Positions 1-11,692 of a DNA stretch of 64,000 nt are shown here, piece after piece; the stretch's first letter is position 1; every line of letters begins with the position of its first letter. The stretch is from Lycocorax pyrrhopterus obiensis (taxonomy: Eukaryota > Chordata > Aves > Passeriformes > Paradisaeidae). The notes beneath the pieces were generated by a model. It saw only the letters and a program-made list of their open reading frames with translations. It did not search any database and had not been told where the DNA came from. Both the position numbers and the translations under genes were made by a program. The stretch covers positions 19,757,659 through 19,821,658 of the forward strand of contig JACSVZ010000008.1 in assembly GCA_014706295.1 (NCBI GenBank), given 5' to 3'.

Positions 1-216
1 CACTATGAAACAGGGTCAATTTTTCTTCTTTGAATACTAATTTTCTGAGCAATGTGTTGAAAATTACAATATTTAACTTGTAAAAACCTCACAACTCTCA
101 GAATTGCAGCATTTGCTGAAGAGAGAGAGGAAATACATTACTTAATACAAGCTTTGTTGTTTGTAAGTATAGGAGTTAATTTTCCAGTGCTGACCTTGAC
201 TCCTCTTTTTCTGTAG
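1..216 (+). other. HECTD2: HECTD2 intron (3' part)
   Basis: This is AT-rich sequence with no open frame of note, ending in the polypyrimidine tract and AG of the next acceptor. The upstream exon is outside the window. Confidence 0.8.
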
Positions 217-304
217 GTTTTTCAGGAAGAATTTGGTGTTATAAAATCTTACAACTTAAAGCCAAATGGAGATAAAATTCCAGTCACAAATCGGAATAGG
301 AAAG
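217..304 (+). CDS. HECTD2: HECTD2 coding exon (first in window)
   Basis: The acceptor is a pyrimidine-rich run ending CTGTAG at 216 and the donor GTACTT begins at 305. The exon starts in phase 0, encodes 29 residues including SYNLKPNGDKIPVTN, and leaves one base (G) of a Glu codon. The 'LKPNGDKIPVTN' stretch corresponds to 'LKENGDKIPITN' in UBE3A, in the HECT N-lobe. Confidence 0.92.
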
Positions 305-3300
305 GTACTTCAGTGTATATTAACTACACATACTTTGCAGATTTAAGTTTGTCCTTTTTCTCCTTTCTACAAGCCTAGGCTTTCATTAATGAAGTGTGAA
401 AATGAAATGGCTGTAGTTCTTTCTGGTATGCCTACCAATTTAATGGTATCTAAAATTAAATGCATTCATTTTTCATAATTCACTACAATTTTGGAAAGCA
501 GAACAGGTGATTGATTAAAATTATTATAATGTAACAAAATTTTTTTTTTTTAGAATATGTGCAGCTCTATGTTGATTTTCTTCTCAATAAATCGATCTAC
601 AAACAATTTGCAGCTTTCTATTATGGATTTCATAGTGTCTGTGCTTCATATGCATTACTGGTAAGAATAAAGTGAAACGTAACTCTTCACTTCTATTTCA
701 AGTATTTGACGATGACTTATCTAAATTAAACAAATTGCACTGGATGATTTTAAGACTTGGAAAGAATCTTGATTGATTAACACACTTGATTATTCAAACA
801 TAAGTAGAAGAAATGAATCAGGTAATCAAGTGCTCTCTGTAGTGTTTCATTGAAAAGAGATAAAGCTCCAGAAGACAGGTTTATCACTATGTACTCACAG
901 ACACTTCACAGGCTCTCCTGTGAATGTTTACGAGGTTCCTCTATATTCCCTACATTTAGGAACTGCAGAACAGCTGTGTCTGAGGGCTCCTGAGTGACTC
1001 CTCTGAAAACATCTATTGCTTTTTGCAGGAAGAACACTCAGTGAAGTTGAGATTAAACATTCTTCTACTTTCAGTCCCGTTTGGCTGTTGGAATGATTTT
1101 GTAATTTACAGCATCCCTTCTGCACTGAGAAAGAAGAGGCAGTTTCAATTTGCCTGGGATTTTCTAAATTCCAGTGAAATTGGTGAACTGTGACACCTGG
1201 CAGCAAAGCAAGGTTTGCCCAACCGCAGGGAAGGTTCTGGAAGGACAGTGAGATTCCATTGAAATGCCATGACACGTGTCCATGCAGCTTGATGAAGTGG
1301 TAGTAAATGAATAAGTAGGTTCTGCAGGTGTAAGTTTAGTGGGTATTAAACATGGTTTATTGTTATAAGGATTCGCTTTGCACAGCAGTGTGTACAGCTA
1401 AGAGTCAAGTCCTGTCAGCCTCTGCTGCTCAGCTACCCACACTAGGACTTGTCAGTGTAAATGAAGTGGAAATTGAAATCAAAATTGACATCAAGACCCT
1501 CTCTCAGGGTTTTCTTCCTGACCCATTTGTAGTCTGATCAGATGACAGGCAAGTCAGTGTAATAATTTGTAAGAATGATGAAGAAGTGAAGAACAAAATA
1601 TGCTGAAATATTGTGTTATCCTGTAATTAACTTTCTACTATATACAGCAGTAAGAGATTCTTCAAAGTGCTGAGGGATTATTTTTTCTATAATCAGTATG
1701 TATCCAAGTTAGAGACTTACATTGAATGATATTCTGTTAATTTTTCTATAATGACAAAATAAAAACTTAATCTAGTAGCATAATTTCTCTTTTTTTAAAA
1801 AAAAATAAACATTTTTTTTCCTTGGTTTATGGCAGCTACTTCGTCCAGAGGAGGTTGAAATTCTTGTCTGTGGCAGTCCTGAACTGGATATGTCTGCTTT
1901 ACAGCGAAGTACCCAGTATGAGGGCTACCAAAAAACTGATCTTACTATACGGTAGGCCTGGGGTTTTGTTCTAATTACTGAGTTGAAAACATCATGGAAT
2001 GTTAGTCTTCTAGCAGTAATCTCTTCAAGGACAATCTGAGAATGACTGAAGTTTTAGAAACCTATTTCCAAGTAAGACAATGACACTAATAAATTATCAT
2101 AAGTAGGAAGAATTAGATCCTTAATGGTATGTGTTTACTGAATATACTTAAAAGATTATGACCATATTGAAGTGGAGTAGTTTGAAAAGAAAAGCTCCAA
2201 ATCCTGCACATGAAATCTCAGTATGTTTATTACCCAATCTGCTAAAAATACTTTTTTTACCCAATTCTCTTTGATACTAAGAACATGTATATTTGTGAGT
2301 AGAAGGCATTTGTATTTTTATAGATAAGTGGATTGGGGCATCTTTTGTCAAGACATCATTCCAAAATTAATAAAACATTGTGCTTGTCAATTCCTTGGGA
2401 ATTTAACCTTGTATATTGGGGTACTACTGATGTCCTATATATTATACTAATTAAATTCTCAGTAAGTGATATTCATCATGTAGTACTTGTAGTTTTATTA
2501 TCATCTTCATACTATTTTTTTACTATGTTGCATCTTTCAACATTTTCTTCTCCCTCTGCCCTGAGCATAGATACTTTTGGGATGTAGTACTTGGATTTTC
2601 TCTTGACCTTCAAAAGAAGCTGCTACATTTTGCTACAGGAAGTGATAGAGTACCTGTGGGAGGAATGGCTGATCTGAATTTCAAGATCTCTAAGAGTGAA
2701 ACATCCACTAATTGGTAAGTAATGTTTTGGATTTTTGAATTTTTTTTCATTAACCTGTTTCCCAAGAGTCCTTATTGCTCTTGAATGTCTTTTTAAAGAC
2801 GAGCAAACGAATGTGCAAGGAAGAAACTGCATGGACTCCTTTAGTTTGCCTTCAAATATACCCGTTTATTGAGTGCCTAGATTTAAAAATTATTTTTCCA
2901 ATCAGTGTTTACATTTGAGGACAGTAATTATTTATGGGGATTATTTACGTGTTTTCAATTCAAATAAATTATTTATTTAATCATTCCTAACATGGCAGCT
3001 GACCTAATGAAAATATACATTGAACTACCATTATTGAGTTTGATGGCATTATTTATAGCAAGCTCTGCAGTTGCAGAAAATGCTTGCATTCTCTCTTGAT
3101 GGTCTAAATAAGAATTTCAACGTGTGGCTGTGAAGATGCAGCATTCCTTTAGGGCCTCTGGTGAGTGGCTGATATAGAAGGTGCTCAGAAGATACAGGAA
3201 CAAAGCAGTCTTGCAATTTCATTGTGATGATTAAATTGTTCATACCAAGTTCATATGCTTCTGGTAGTGTTTTATTTTGTATTGCATTTACTTGAGAGAT

Positions 3301-5440
3301 ACTTTCCAGTTAGTATTTTTCTTCTTAAGACTGGAGAAAGTCAGTTTAAGCAATTTGAAAGCTGTACAGAAAAACTTGCTGCTCTGAAGCTCACTGTGAA
3401 GCAGTAATTACTGGCTTTACCTAGATTTCTCAAACATTTAGAGTAATCAAAATACTTAAATGGAACTATATTTTTCAAAGTCTGAATTTTGCTGGGTTTT
3501 CTGTGAAGAGTTGATCTAAATGCGTAAACATAATAAATTTGGGGGTTGTTTTAAATTGAATTTATCTCATCACTGTGGTATTTCTAATGCTTTTCTCAAT
3601 GAGCTAATGAGTGGTTCCAGTAACATTAAAGGAACATGAAGATCAGATGAAAAATGAAGAAAAATCAGTCAACATTGAATCACTCTTTATGTTCCTTCTG
3701 TAAATTGTTCTTTTTTTAAAAAATGAGAAAATGTGTTTTGAAATAGTGTGCATTTTAAACTGCAGTAGGTCTGTGTTTTGCGAGATAATTGTTGCTGTCA
3801 GACTGCCTGCACAGGGATGAATGTAGACACCATCATCATGTTGCTCACACAATAGGATCAAAGAATTTAATAGCAATAGGAATTGTTAAATTAATAAAAG
3901 CTTCTCAACTTTCCAAATTCTGAAGCCATGACTCCAGTCCAATTAACAGACCTTTGCTGGTCATTTAAAGGGCAGGGAGGGGAATGTAACTTGGGTTTCC
4001 ACACCTGGGGGTTCCACCCCTGTCGCTAGCGCGCAGACACCGAGGAATAAAGCGACATGGACGGTTTAGTACGAGAAGAAACCAACCCTTTATTAATTTA
4101 CGAATTCGCTTATATACCTTAGCACGCTGGACACTGACATAAGATTATTGGTTCACTGACCAACCACCCCCCAGAGGGATTGGCTGAACCCAACAACACT
4201 TACTTCAGATATTTTCTCTTTGGTATCATAACAATACCATAGTTTACAAAATCTCTCAACTGTTTTCCCATAGCGCCCATGAGAAAGCAAGGCTTTCACA
4301 CAGACACCGTCAGAAAACTGAGAAATCTCTCTGCAGCCAGGCTTTTAAGCATTCACACCACCCCCTTTAGAGAATGTTTGCCAATGATCAAAGGCCAAGT
4401 TGGTGTCATTCAAGACTGAGGGATTAAATGGAAAGAGATCTAGAGGGCTTTTGAGTCACATTATAAAATTTGTGTGTCCAGATTTAATACATTTTTCAGT
4501 GTGTTTTCCAGATGTCAGGTTGAGCTTCAGCTCATTGTCTTTCTCCTGTCTCCCCCTCGCAAGTAATCAGCTGTAGGAGAAGTCTATATCCTTGACTATA
4601 TCCGTGTGTGTCCTCAAAGTCACTTGAGGATTTAAAGGGCAAGGAGTTCCTGTAGCTTTTTATCACCTGTGGCTCATCAAATTAAGCTATTCTAGGGAGA
4701 AATAAAGTTTCCAGTGTTTCAGTCAGGCATTCCTTAGCCCTACCTGCAATACGTATATTCAAGCTCTCTCTCAGGCGAAACTTGGAACTGAAAGTGTTGG
4801 TATAGCTGAGACCAGAATTTGTGAACTGTTGTTTTTCCAGCATTTCAGTCATTTCTTCAGAGCTCCCCACTTAGGTCTGTAAAGATGTGTTTCACCAGGC
4901 TGTGTTCTGTATCCTCACAGATACGTAACTGTGGTTCTTCTGGGTGTGTCTGTACCTACTGCAGGACCAGCTTCCTTTTCCATGTTGTGGATTCTGACTA
5001 TACCCAGATTTTGTGTTTAGAGAAGTCATGTGGTACCTGGAGTTTCCAAAATCTGGAAGGAAATGTTTCCAACTTGAAAAAAAAAATTAAGATGGGGGAG
5101 GGAGTTGCAGGCAAACAAGTTCGCCTTAGGTACTTATGACCAGCAGTGGTGTTACTTGCATTCAACGGAACTTGGACCAACATTAGGATAAGTGTTCCTT
5201 TTACGGGATTTCTTACTTAAAAAATGTTTAACTGAAAATGTGAAGGCAGTTGGCAGTGTTCTGGTTCTATTGCATTATTATTAAATGTGTTTTGTTGGGT
5301 ATTTTTAAAATTATTTTAGGTTACCTGTGGCCCATACCTGCTTCAACCAGCTTTGTCTCCCTCCTTACAAGAACAAGAAGGAACTGAAGCAAAAGCTGAT
5401 CATTGGCATTTCAAATGCAGAGGGGTTTGGTCTAGAATAA
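217..5440 (+). CDS. HECTD2: HECTD2, HECT-domain E3 ubiquitin ligase (C-terminal part, five exons)
   Basis: Five exons join in phase: 217–304, 554–660, 1836–1951, 2571–2714 and 5320–5440, each intron GT–AG. They give 191 residues and a TAA stop at 5438–5440. The product is the end of a HECT domain, which takes ubiquitin from an E2 onto a cysteine and passes it to substrate lysines. The presumed catalytic Cys is residue 159 of this fragment (TGC, 5339–5341) in AHTCFNQLCLPPY. The tail ends GFGLE, with the Phe four residues from the end that HECT ligases need. Motifs such as LLRPEEVEILVCGSP, GSDRVPVGGMADL and LNKSIYKQFAAFYYGFHSVC fit HECTD2 better than UBE3A, which I recall as RPEEIELLICGS and GTDRAPVGG. 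Human HECTD2 is about 776 residues from memory, so roughly three quarters of the protein lies left of the window. No frameshift or stop is seen. Assignment is by remembered family sequence, not a search. Confidence 0.95.
554..660 (+). CDS. HECTD2: HECTD2 coding exon
   Basis: The acceptor lies in a long T run ending TTTTAG at 553 and the donor GTAAGA starts at 661. Two bases complete the split Glu codon, then 35 codons follow (YVQLYVDFLLNKSIYKQF onward), ending in phase 0. This is HECT N-lobe sequence. Confidence 0.93.
661..1835 (+). other. HECTD2: HECTD2 intron
   Basis: A GT–AG intron of 1175 bases, phase 0. It has a mixed T and A run at about 1790–1820 just before the acceptor. Two short open frames (928–1275 minus, 1352–1537 plus) show no protein-like features. 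I see nothing else in it. Confidence 0.88.
1836..1951 (+). CDS. HECTD2: HECTD2 coding exon
   Basis: The acceptor TATGGCAG ends at 1835 and the donor GTAGGC starts at 1952. The exon begins in phase 0 with LLRPEEVEILVCGSPELD, carries ALQRSTQYEGYQKTDLTI, and leaves two bases of an Arg codon. It is HECT-domain sequence. Confidence 0.94.
1952..2570 (+). other. HECTD2: HECTD2 intron
   Basis: A GT–AG intron of 619 bases splitting an Arg codon after its second base. It is AT-rich and I see no repeat or gene in it. Confidence 0.88.
2571..2714 (+). CDS. HECTD2: HECTD2 coding exon
   Basis: The acceptor GAGCATAG ends at 2570 and the donor GTAAGT starts at 2715. The exon finishes the split Arg codon, then encodes YFWDVVLGFSLDLQKKLL and GSDRVPVGGMADLNFKIS, and ends two bases into a Trp codon. 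This is the segment leading into the C-lobe. Confidence 0.94.
2715..5319 (+). other. HECTD2: HECTD2 last intron, carrying an antisense LTR
   Basis: A GT–AG intron of 2605 bases splitting a Trp codon after its second base. Apart from the LTR at 4021–4357 it is unremarkable AT-rich sequence. Confidence 0.88.
4021..4357 (-). mobile_element. Solo LTR of an endogenous retrovirus, antisense to HECTD2
   Basis: Read on the minus strand, a 337-base unit starts TGTGAATG and ends AGCGACA, so it has TG…CA termini. It carries two CCAAT boxes (4179–4183 and 4147–4151 on the complement), a TATA box GGTATATAAGCG (4107–4118), a polyadenylation signal AATAAA (4089–4094) and a CpG-bearing U5. The 7-base direct repeat GGGGTGG flanks it on both sides (4358–4364 and 4014–4020), consistent with a target-site duplication, though retroviral duplications are usually 4–6 bases. 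No gag, pol or env is present, so this is a solo LTR left by recombination. I cannot name the family. An alternative left boundary at 3985 (TGTAACTTGG) also gives TG…CA ends but no matching flanks. Confidence 0.8.
5320..5440 (+). CDS. HECTD2: HECTD2 last coding exon with catalytic cysteine and stop
   Basis: The acceptor TTATTTTAG ends at 5319. The exon supplies the last base of the split Trp codon, then 39 residues and TAA. It holds the catalytic motif HTCFN (Cys codon 5339–5341) and the end GFGLE. It is separated from the previous exon by the largest complete HECTD2 intron in the window (2.6 kb), which carries a solo LTR. Confidence 0.95.
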
Positions 5441-7875
5441 GATTAAATACTCCAAGAACAGCATTTTTATGTAGCATTCACTCTCTTCTGATTGTGCCTT
5501 TAAGCTTCTCATTGGTATGTCTATTGATACTGTGCCAGTTTTATCTTCTTTAGTTAATTTTTTTTAATTAAATATGAAGTGTATGTTTTCTCCTGAATGG
5601 CAATACATTTACTGCTTGCTTTGTCACAGAAAGTAGCTTTCTTTGTACAAAAAGCTCGTCTGTTTGATAAACAAAACCCAACTAAGACAATTCCCAAGTT
5701 TTAGGTTTTTCTTAATAGCACTTTATCATTAATCATAATTCCTTTACATCAAGGTATCCCACTGGGAGATAATATACAGAATATTTCTCTTAGTTAATCC
5801 CAGTGGTAGATTGTTTTCAATTAACATTAATAGTAGAAAAAAAAAATAACATCAGCATGTAGCCATTTTTTTCACAAAGGCAAATAGGAATTTTAGTCTT
5901 TATAAAATGTATGTAGTTTTATTATTCTGGTTTTCCTTCTCAGTGAAACCAGCTGTCTAAGAAGTATGTAAATAGCTGCCTGTGAAGAAATAGGGTTTTG
6001 ATAGTGCCATTTACTGCTATAAAATTATTTTTTATGAATAAGAGGTTTTAGATGTTGTATATTCAGCTTTTACACTTGACTGTACAAGAGAGTTAAAAGG
6101 TATTTTTTCAGCTTGAGGGGATTCAGGTTCAAGCTACAAGTATTAAGGAACTTGTGTGTTCATTCTTAACAGCAAACTAGCCAGATCTACTGTAGCATTA
6201 TAGTAAACAAAACTAGATATTTAAAATAAATTCTGCATCTGGTGAAATGCTTTAGGAAGAGAATTATATCCACAACACATGGAAAACTGATATAGTGTAT
6301 CATGCTATCATTTTTTGCAGCAACTTTGTTCAAAGTCATAAATAAGCTCTGACAAAAGTGAATACAATAACATTGCAGAAAAATGTTGCAACTTTCATTA
6401 ACTTGGAGACCAGCATTTAAAAACAATGTTTTGTGTTTTTCACTGCGCAAACTACATGAAAAGAATTGTTGGTATGTCTGCTCTGAGTTAGTAAATTAGC
6501 AGCTGGGGAAGAAATGGTTCTAAAATACTGAAATAATTGTAAGTCTGGGTTTTATTCACTAAATGGAAAGAATTTATGAGCATGCAGTATTGTATTTTTA
6601 AATATGCATAGCTACTGTGTGTTCTGTAGATTTTTCTTTCAGCTGAATAAGGCCCAGATCATTTGAGACACTTTGGCATCTAATTTGTCAGCTTTCCCCG
6701 TTGACTTCTGCTGGGGCATGGATGCATAAATATCTTGTAGTGTCTGTTCTCAAATACTATATTAGTCTTCTTTTCTCTCTCTGTATTGTTTACATACAAT
6801 CAACAGATTTACAAATGATGAATAAATTAATCTGCCTAATTCATGCTTTCAAAGCTGTTGTGGATATTCTTCAATAGCGAAGTGTAAATTTTATTTTTTT
6901 CTTTCTCCTAGAAAAGTTACTGGTGATTTTACTGTTTTATAAAGGCAGAGATAAATATTAGGATATTTTAGAATATTTTGCACTTTATTCATTGTGCTGT
7001 CCTTGATACAAATAATAAAATTTCCATTGACTTTAGCCTGGAACTATACTAGGTTAGCACGAAGAGTGTTAAAAGCAGCGCTGAAAAATTCTGCATTTTT
7101 ACATTGTATGTCCGAAATGGAGATTTTAAAATAAATCTTAACTTGCAGGGTTTCAGGTGTTAAGAAATAAATTAAGCTTTCACTGTTGCACTGGATGAAC
7201 TAGATAGCTGCAAGCAATGTTAAATTTCTAACAGCTGAATATGGGTGTAAGAAACCTGGAAACAAACACCTACCCCCTTTCCTCTCTCTGTAGAATTGGA
7301 TTCATGAAAGGTTGGCTTATGGATAAATAGCTATACAGTTTATCTGAAAACATGGCAAATTAGCCAAAATATTTTTTTAAGGCATAAACCCACTTTTAAT
7401 AACTATTTATCTACTATTGTTAAAATAAAAGCTTTATCTTTTCTCATTTTCACTGAATTGCACTTTGCCTTCTGTTTAGTTTTATTTATTGGAGCTTTTT
7501 TTGAGATAATGGGTAATATTACCTCAGAATTCTAAAAATGCTATTGTATTTGCATCAGTTTTTAAATCAGATTGTCATTCAAAGACATTTTATATATTTC
7601 CTGAAGTTGATAAATTAAATAGTAAATTTTGTATTTGTTAAATGAAAGCATTGCACTGTATTTATGAAATAAGCCTCTGGTAATTTTAAAACTTTTATTC
7701 AATGATGTTTTGTTGTTCCTGTGTCTTGCCCTGTAACGCAGCAAATCTTTTTTTATCTTCATCATTGTTTTGTACTGTACAAAAGAAATCTGGTTTGTAT
7801 AAACTTGTTCATTACTAAGTATCTATTTTTATGTATCAAAATTGTCCAGTCATTAAATCAAATATTTCAATTGCT
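5441..7875 (+). other. HECTD2: Probable HECTD2 3' untranslated region
   Basis: This AT-rich stretch follows the TAA and has no coding potential. Several possible poly(A) signals occur: AATAAA forms near 7014, 7130, 7166 and 7426, and ATTAAA at 7852–7857. I placed the end after the last of these as a guess. A longer transcript reaching AATAAAG at 11192–11197 cannot be excluded. Only the start of this UTR is firm. Confidence 0.4.
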
Positions 7876-8154
7876 GACCTCACTTGTTTAATTTCAGATT
7901 TTCAAAATTGGCCATAATGGGTTTAAAATTAGGATCATCCTCTCTGCTTTTGGTTTATTTTTCTTTTGAAAAGTTTTCTTTACCGTAACAGTTCTGCTAA
8001 AACATTGCATGGCTCACCGAAAAGAAACTAAGTTTCAACAACCAGACATACACCAAGACTTATATTTCGTATTTACAGTCAAAATTACAGGTGTTCTGGT
8101 GCATCCCATGGTGTAATAATGCTGTAAAATAGCATGGATCCTCCTTATGGATCC

Positions 8155-8554
8155 AACAACTGGGGTTGTTCCACGTGGAGAAGAGAGGGCTCTGGGGACG
8201 TGTCATTGCAGCCTTCCAGTACCTTAAGGGGGCTCATAAAAAGGAGGGAGAGGGACTTTTTATGTGGGCAGATAGTGACAGGACAAGGAGAAATGCTTTT
8301 AAACTGAAAGAGGGCAGGTTTAGATGAGATGTTAGGAAGAAGTTCTTTCTTCAGAGGACAGGTGGTGAAGCACTGGAACAGGTTGTCCAGAGAAGTTGTG
8401 GATGCCCCATCCCTGAAAGTGTTCAAGGCCAGGCTGGATGGAGCCCTGAGGAACCTGATCTAGTGAATGGCATCCCTGCCCATGGCAGGGGGGTGGAACC
8501 ACGCGATCTTTAAGGCTCCTTCCAACCCAAACCATTCTATGATTCTGTGATTCT
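8155..8554 (+). mobile_element. CR1 LINE, 5'-truncated 3' end
   Basis: The 3' part of a chicken-repeat-1 retrotransposon in plus orientation. Recognisable CR1 phrases run in order: GTGGAGAAGAGAGGGCTC, GAAGAAGTTCTTTCTTCAGA, CACTGGAACAGGTTGTCC, AGGCCAGGCTGGATGGAGCC and CTCCTTCCAACCCAAACC. It ends with the octamer tail ATTCTATG ATTCTGTG ATTCT at 8534–8554. It retains no intact reverse-transcriptase frame. CR1 copies are nearly always 5'-truncated like this. The left edge is approximate. Confidence 0.93.
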
Positions 8555-11191
8555 AACTTAATTTTCCTTACTTTGTTTACTACCTCAGTTGCAAGATTAC
8601 TTGGAGGTGCAAGAAAGAAGAGACAAAGCCACAAGCTGTTGTATGTTTTATCTTTCATTTTTTTCTGCCTAATTTTAACATTAAAATCAGAAGGGACAGG
8701 TAACAAGAACATTGTGCTTTCATCACAGGTCCTGATCACAGAACTGTTACCTTTGTACCACTCAAGTTACCTACAGATGGCAGCAAAGACGAAGATTGAA
8801 ACAATTTAATTAGAGGTCAGACTTTCCTCTTAACTAACAGTAGGTATTATAAATGCACATAATGAAGCAAAAAGTCATATCTTATAAATTTATATCACAA
8901 ATAATTGCAGATTTGCAAAGTCAGAAAATATAAATTGGTTTTTAGCAAACAAATATTGAGAAAGGAGAAGCAGCTTCTTGGAACTAGTGCTGGGGTTTGA
9001 AAGTGTCTTCTCTTTCCATGAAGAGTTCCCTAATGTGTTTTTGGGACCAATGAAAGACTCTGCCAAAACCTCAGAGAGGAGATTGATTATAACTGATCTC
9101 TGACCAGTCAACAGCCTCGAGACTGATATTTGGAAAGAGGTTAGCAAGCCTGGCTTGCCTTGTCCTGTTTCAGCCAAGGATCAGATGGCTGGTGCTGGGG
9201 CTTAGAATATTTGATTTTTTTGGCCAAAAGTGGTGGTATTCCTTCTCTGTAGTTACAGTTGGTGTTGGTACTGGTTGACTTGCTCCAGAAGCAAATATTA
9301 TACCCACTGTTAATCTTCATAGCTGTGGTATTTAATTTTCTTTCAGAACCCCTTCTTGAAAGAATTAAAATATCTTAAAGGTCCCTCAAAGCCTCTGTTT
9401 TCATGTCCTGACTGTCAGACAATAATGTGTTTTTCCTTCTAGAGCACCTAGTTCTCTTCCAATAAATTTCTTTGGGTCAAGTAACTTTTCAGTCTATTTC
9501 TAATTTATTTTTTACTTCAGGTAAAAACCATATACCACTGTACTGGTATATGTGTTATTGAAATTCCTTGCACTTTTAAATATTCATAGTGTATAAGAAA
9601 ATAATAACGAGATGGCCTGGACTGACACAGCTGTTTCACTTGTGTTAGAGATGTTCTAATTAATAGTGAAGTAGGTTTCGTTGTAAAAATTAATGAGCAA
9701 AAATGGCCCCTAGCGATCTGCACCTTTCAAATTGTTAATTAAATTCTTCCTGAATTCTTTAAACCCCAATGGCTTTATGTAAAATACAACAGGTCAAGGA
9801 AGGCGGAGAAATTTTTTCTGATGATCTGGTGAAGTAGTTGCTCATTAGACTCTGGAAGGGTGGGAGAAGTTCACATAAGTTGGGCAAACTAAGTTCAGTT
9901 CTGGACTCTTCTGCACTACTAGAGTTAATAACTATATGCATAATAATAGGATCTATCAGTGAATGTCTTGTGAGTTTTGTGTTCTACTACAGCAAGGCTT
10001 CATTTACCATTTTTCTTTTTGACATCAGTTTAATGATTTGGTACTTGTAGTGAGTGATGAATAGACTTTTACTTTTTGATGCAGTATTTTCTTCCCATGA
10101 GAGTTGTCCTAGATTCTGTAGATACATGATGTTCGGGTTTAATTTAAGGGCTTCTTGTGTATTTGCTGCTTTAACTCTATAACATGATTTTTTATTAACC
10201 AAGAGAGATTAATCTGTTGTCTCAGAGTTGTTGCTTATCTTCACACCAGGATCTCTGGCTGCTACCATACTATGGATAATAAAAATCCAGCCTCCACTGG
10301 CATTACCAGAACAGAGCTATTAGTAGCTATGTGTAAGTAATTCAAACATCTTGTCAATGGGTGAGTTTACTCATTGTACATTCAATCTCTGCTCCAGCAG
10401 AGAGCTAGAACATTAATTTCTTTTGCTATTTGTTTTGTGTCAGTAGCAATACTGTGGAAGTCAAGAACTGTGCTTTGTCCTCTGGAAAATCAATCCAGCT
10501 GGATATAAAGTAGCTAAAGCACAGTTATTTTTGAAAGCCATGGGGTTTAAACTCAAACGTGTGAGTCTTGGTTTTGGTTGTCTTCTGGTGAATTTAGTAA
10601 CCTCGCACTCCTGGTTTCCAAAGACCGGGGTGGCAGCATCTGTACTGCTTGGGGGTTTTAGTAGTTGGCCTTGATTAGGTGTAATGTGCCACACTGAGAA
10701 AAGAAGGAACTTAATTTTGTCATCTTGCTCATCTGCTTTAAAGAGCGATCTTCTCCCAAATCTTTCTACATTCCAAGATGGAGAAGTATCCTGCTCAGAT
10801 ACTTGAAAACCCTGACAAGATATGTTTTGTGATATTAAATGCATAATATTAATTCTTTAACATATTTTAATAGAAAAGTTATTTAATAATAGCAGATAAA
10901 TGTAGTCTGTGTAAAACATAGATGAACACAGTAGCAGAATAGAAGAAATTTACTTTCTTAAGAGAGCATTTTGATGGAATTGCTTTTTAGTTGGAGAAAT
11001 CTAATTTTATTTCCTTAGACAGTGAGGTTTAATTTTTCTAGGGTACAATATTTTAGAGAGTTTAAGAACTGAAATTGTTTTCTTTAATTCAATAACTATG
11101 TTAGATAAAGCTAAAATTTGAGTAAACTGTAATATTTTCCTACATGCACCACTGTGTAGTGCTTATTGCATTGTCTGATTGTACTGATATC

Positions 11192-11197
11192 AATAAA
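11192..11197 (+). terminator. Candidate poly(A) signal AATAAA
   Basis: AATAAA followed within a few bases by a T/G-rich tract (GTGTTCTTC) is the cleanest plus-strand poly(A) site between the HECTD2 stop and the first long repeat-free stretch. It could end a long HECTD2 3'UTR or be chance in AT-rich DNA. Confidence 0.25.
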
Positions 11198-11602
11198 GTG
11201 TTCTTCATCACTTTTCTTTTGAAATTCCAACTTTTCTGGCAATTTTTACCATGGAAGAAAAGCTCTCCCAAGCACTGAAAGCAGTTGGTATTCATTCAAA
11301 CTGAAAGTTTTACATTTATAACAGACATTTGTTCCTGTTGCGTATAAACAGGCTCATTCTGTTTTGGTTTGGGTGGTTTTGCTTTAGGGTTCAGAATCTA
11401 TTCAGTATCATATTTCTGCATATTGGTTGAAATGGATTAAGCTGTTACATCAAATGGCACATTCTGAAAGGTGAAACTCTGTTTCCAGTAGCTTGTGCTA
11501 CTGGAAGTTACTGTAAATATGTGAAAAGGATTCCAAGTTAATAATTGTTTACATTGCTTTGTTAGTTGCCAGATAGGGGCTGAAATCTCCTGGGGTATTG
11601 CG

Positions 11603-11692
11603 TTTGAATTACCAGGGGGATGTTTGCTTTCTTCCTATTGATCATCTCCTAACCCATGGTGGCCCAGTTTCTACTGGTGATGGGTTTCGCAT
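11603..11692 (+). repeat. Diverged duplicate, copy 1 of 2
   Basis: This 90-base segment starts TTTGAATTACC and ends TTTCGCAT. It aligns along its whole length, with a single one-base gap, to 13183–13273 in the same orientation, at roughly three quarters identity by eye. I do not recognise the family. Confidence 0.75.

Noticed and set aside
3985..4020. Extending the LTR leftward to a TG at 3985
   Set aside because: It gives TG…CA ends but no matching flanks. Starting at 4021 gives a perfect 7-base direct repeat on both sides, so 4014–4020 is better read as flank.
8145..8739. Minus-strand frames of 93 and 135 codons
   Set aside because: They are largely antisense readings of the CR1 copy.
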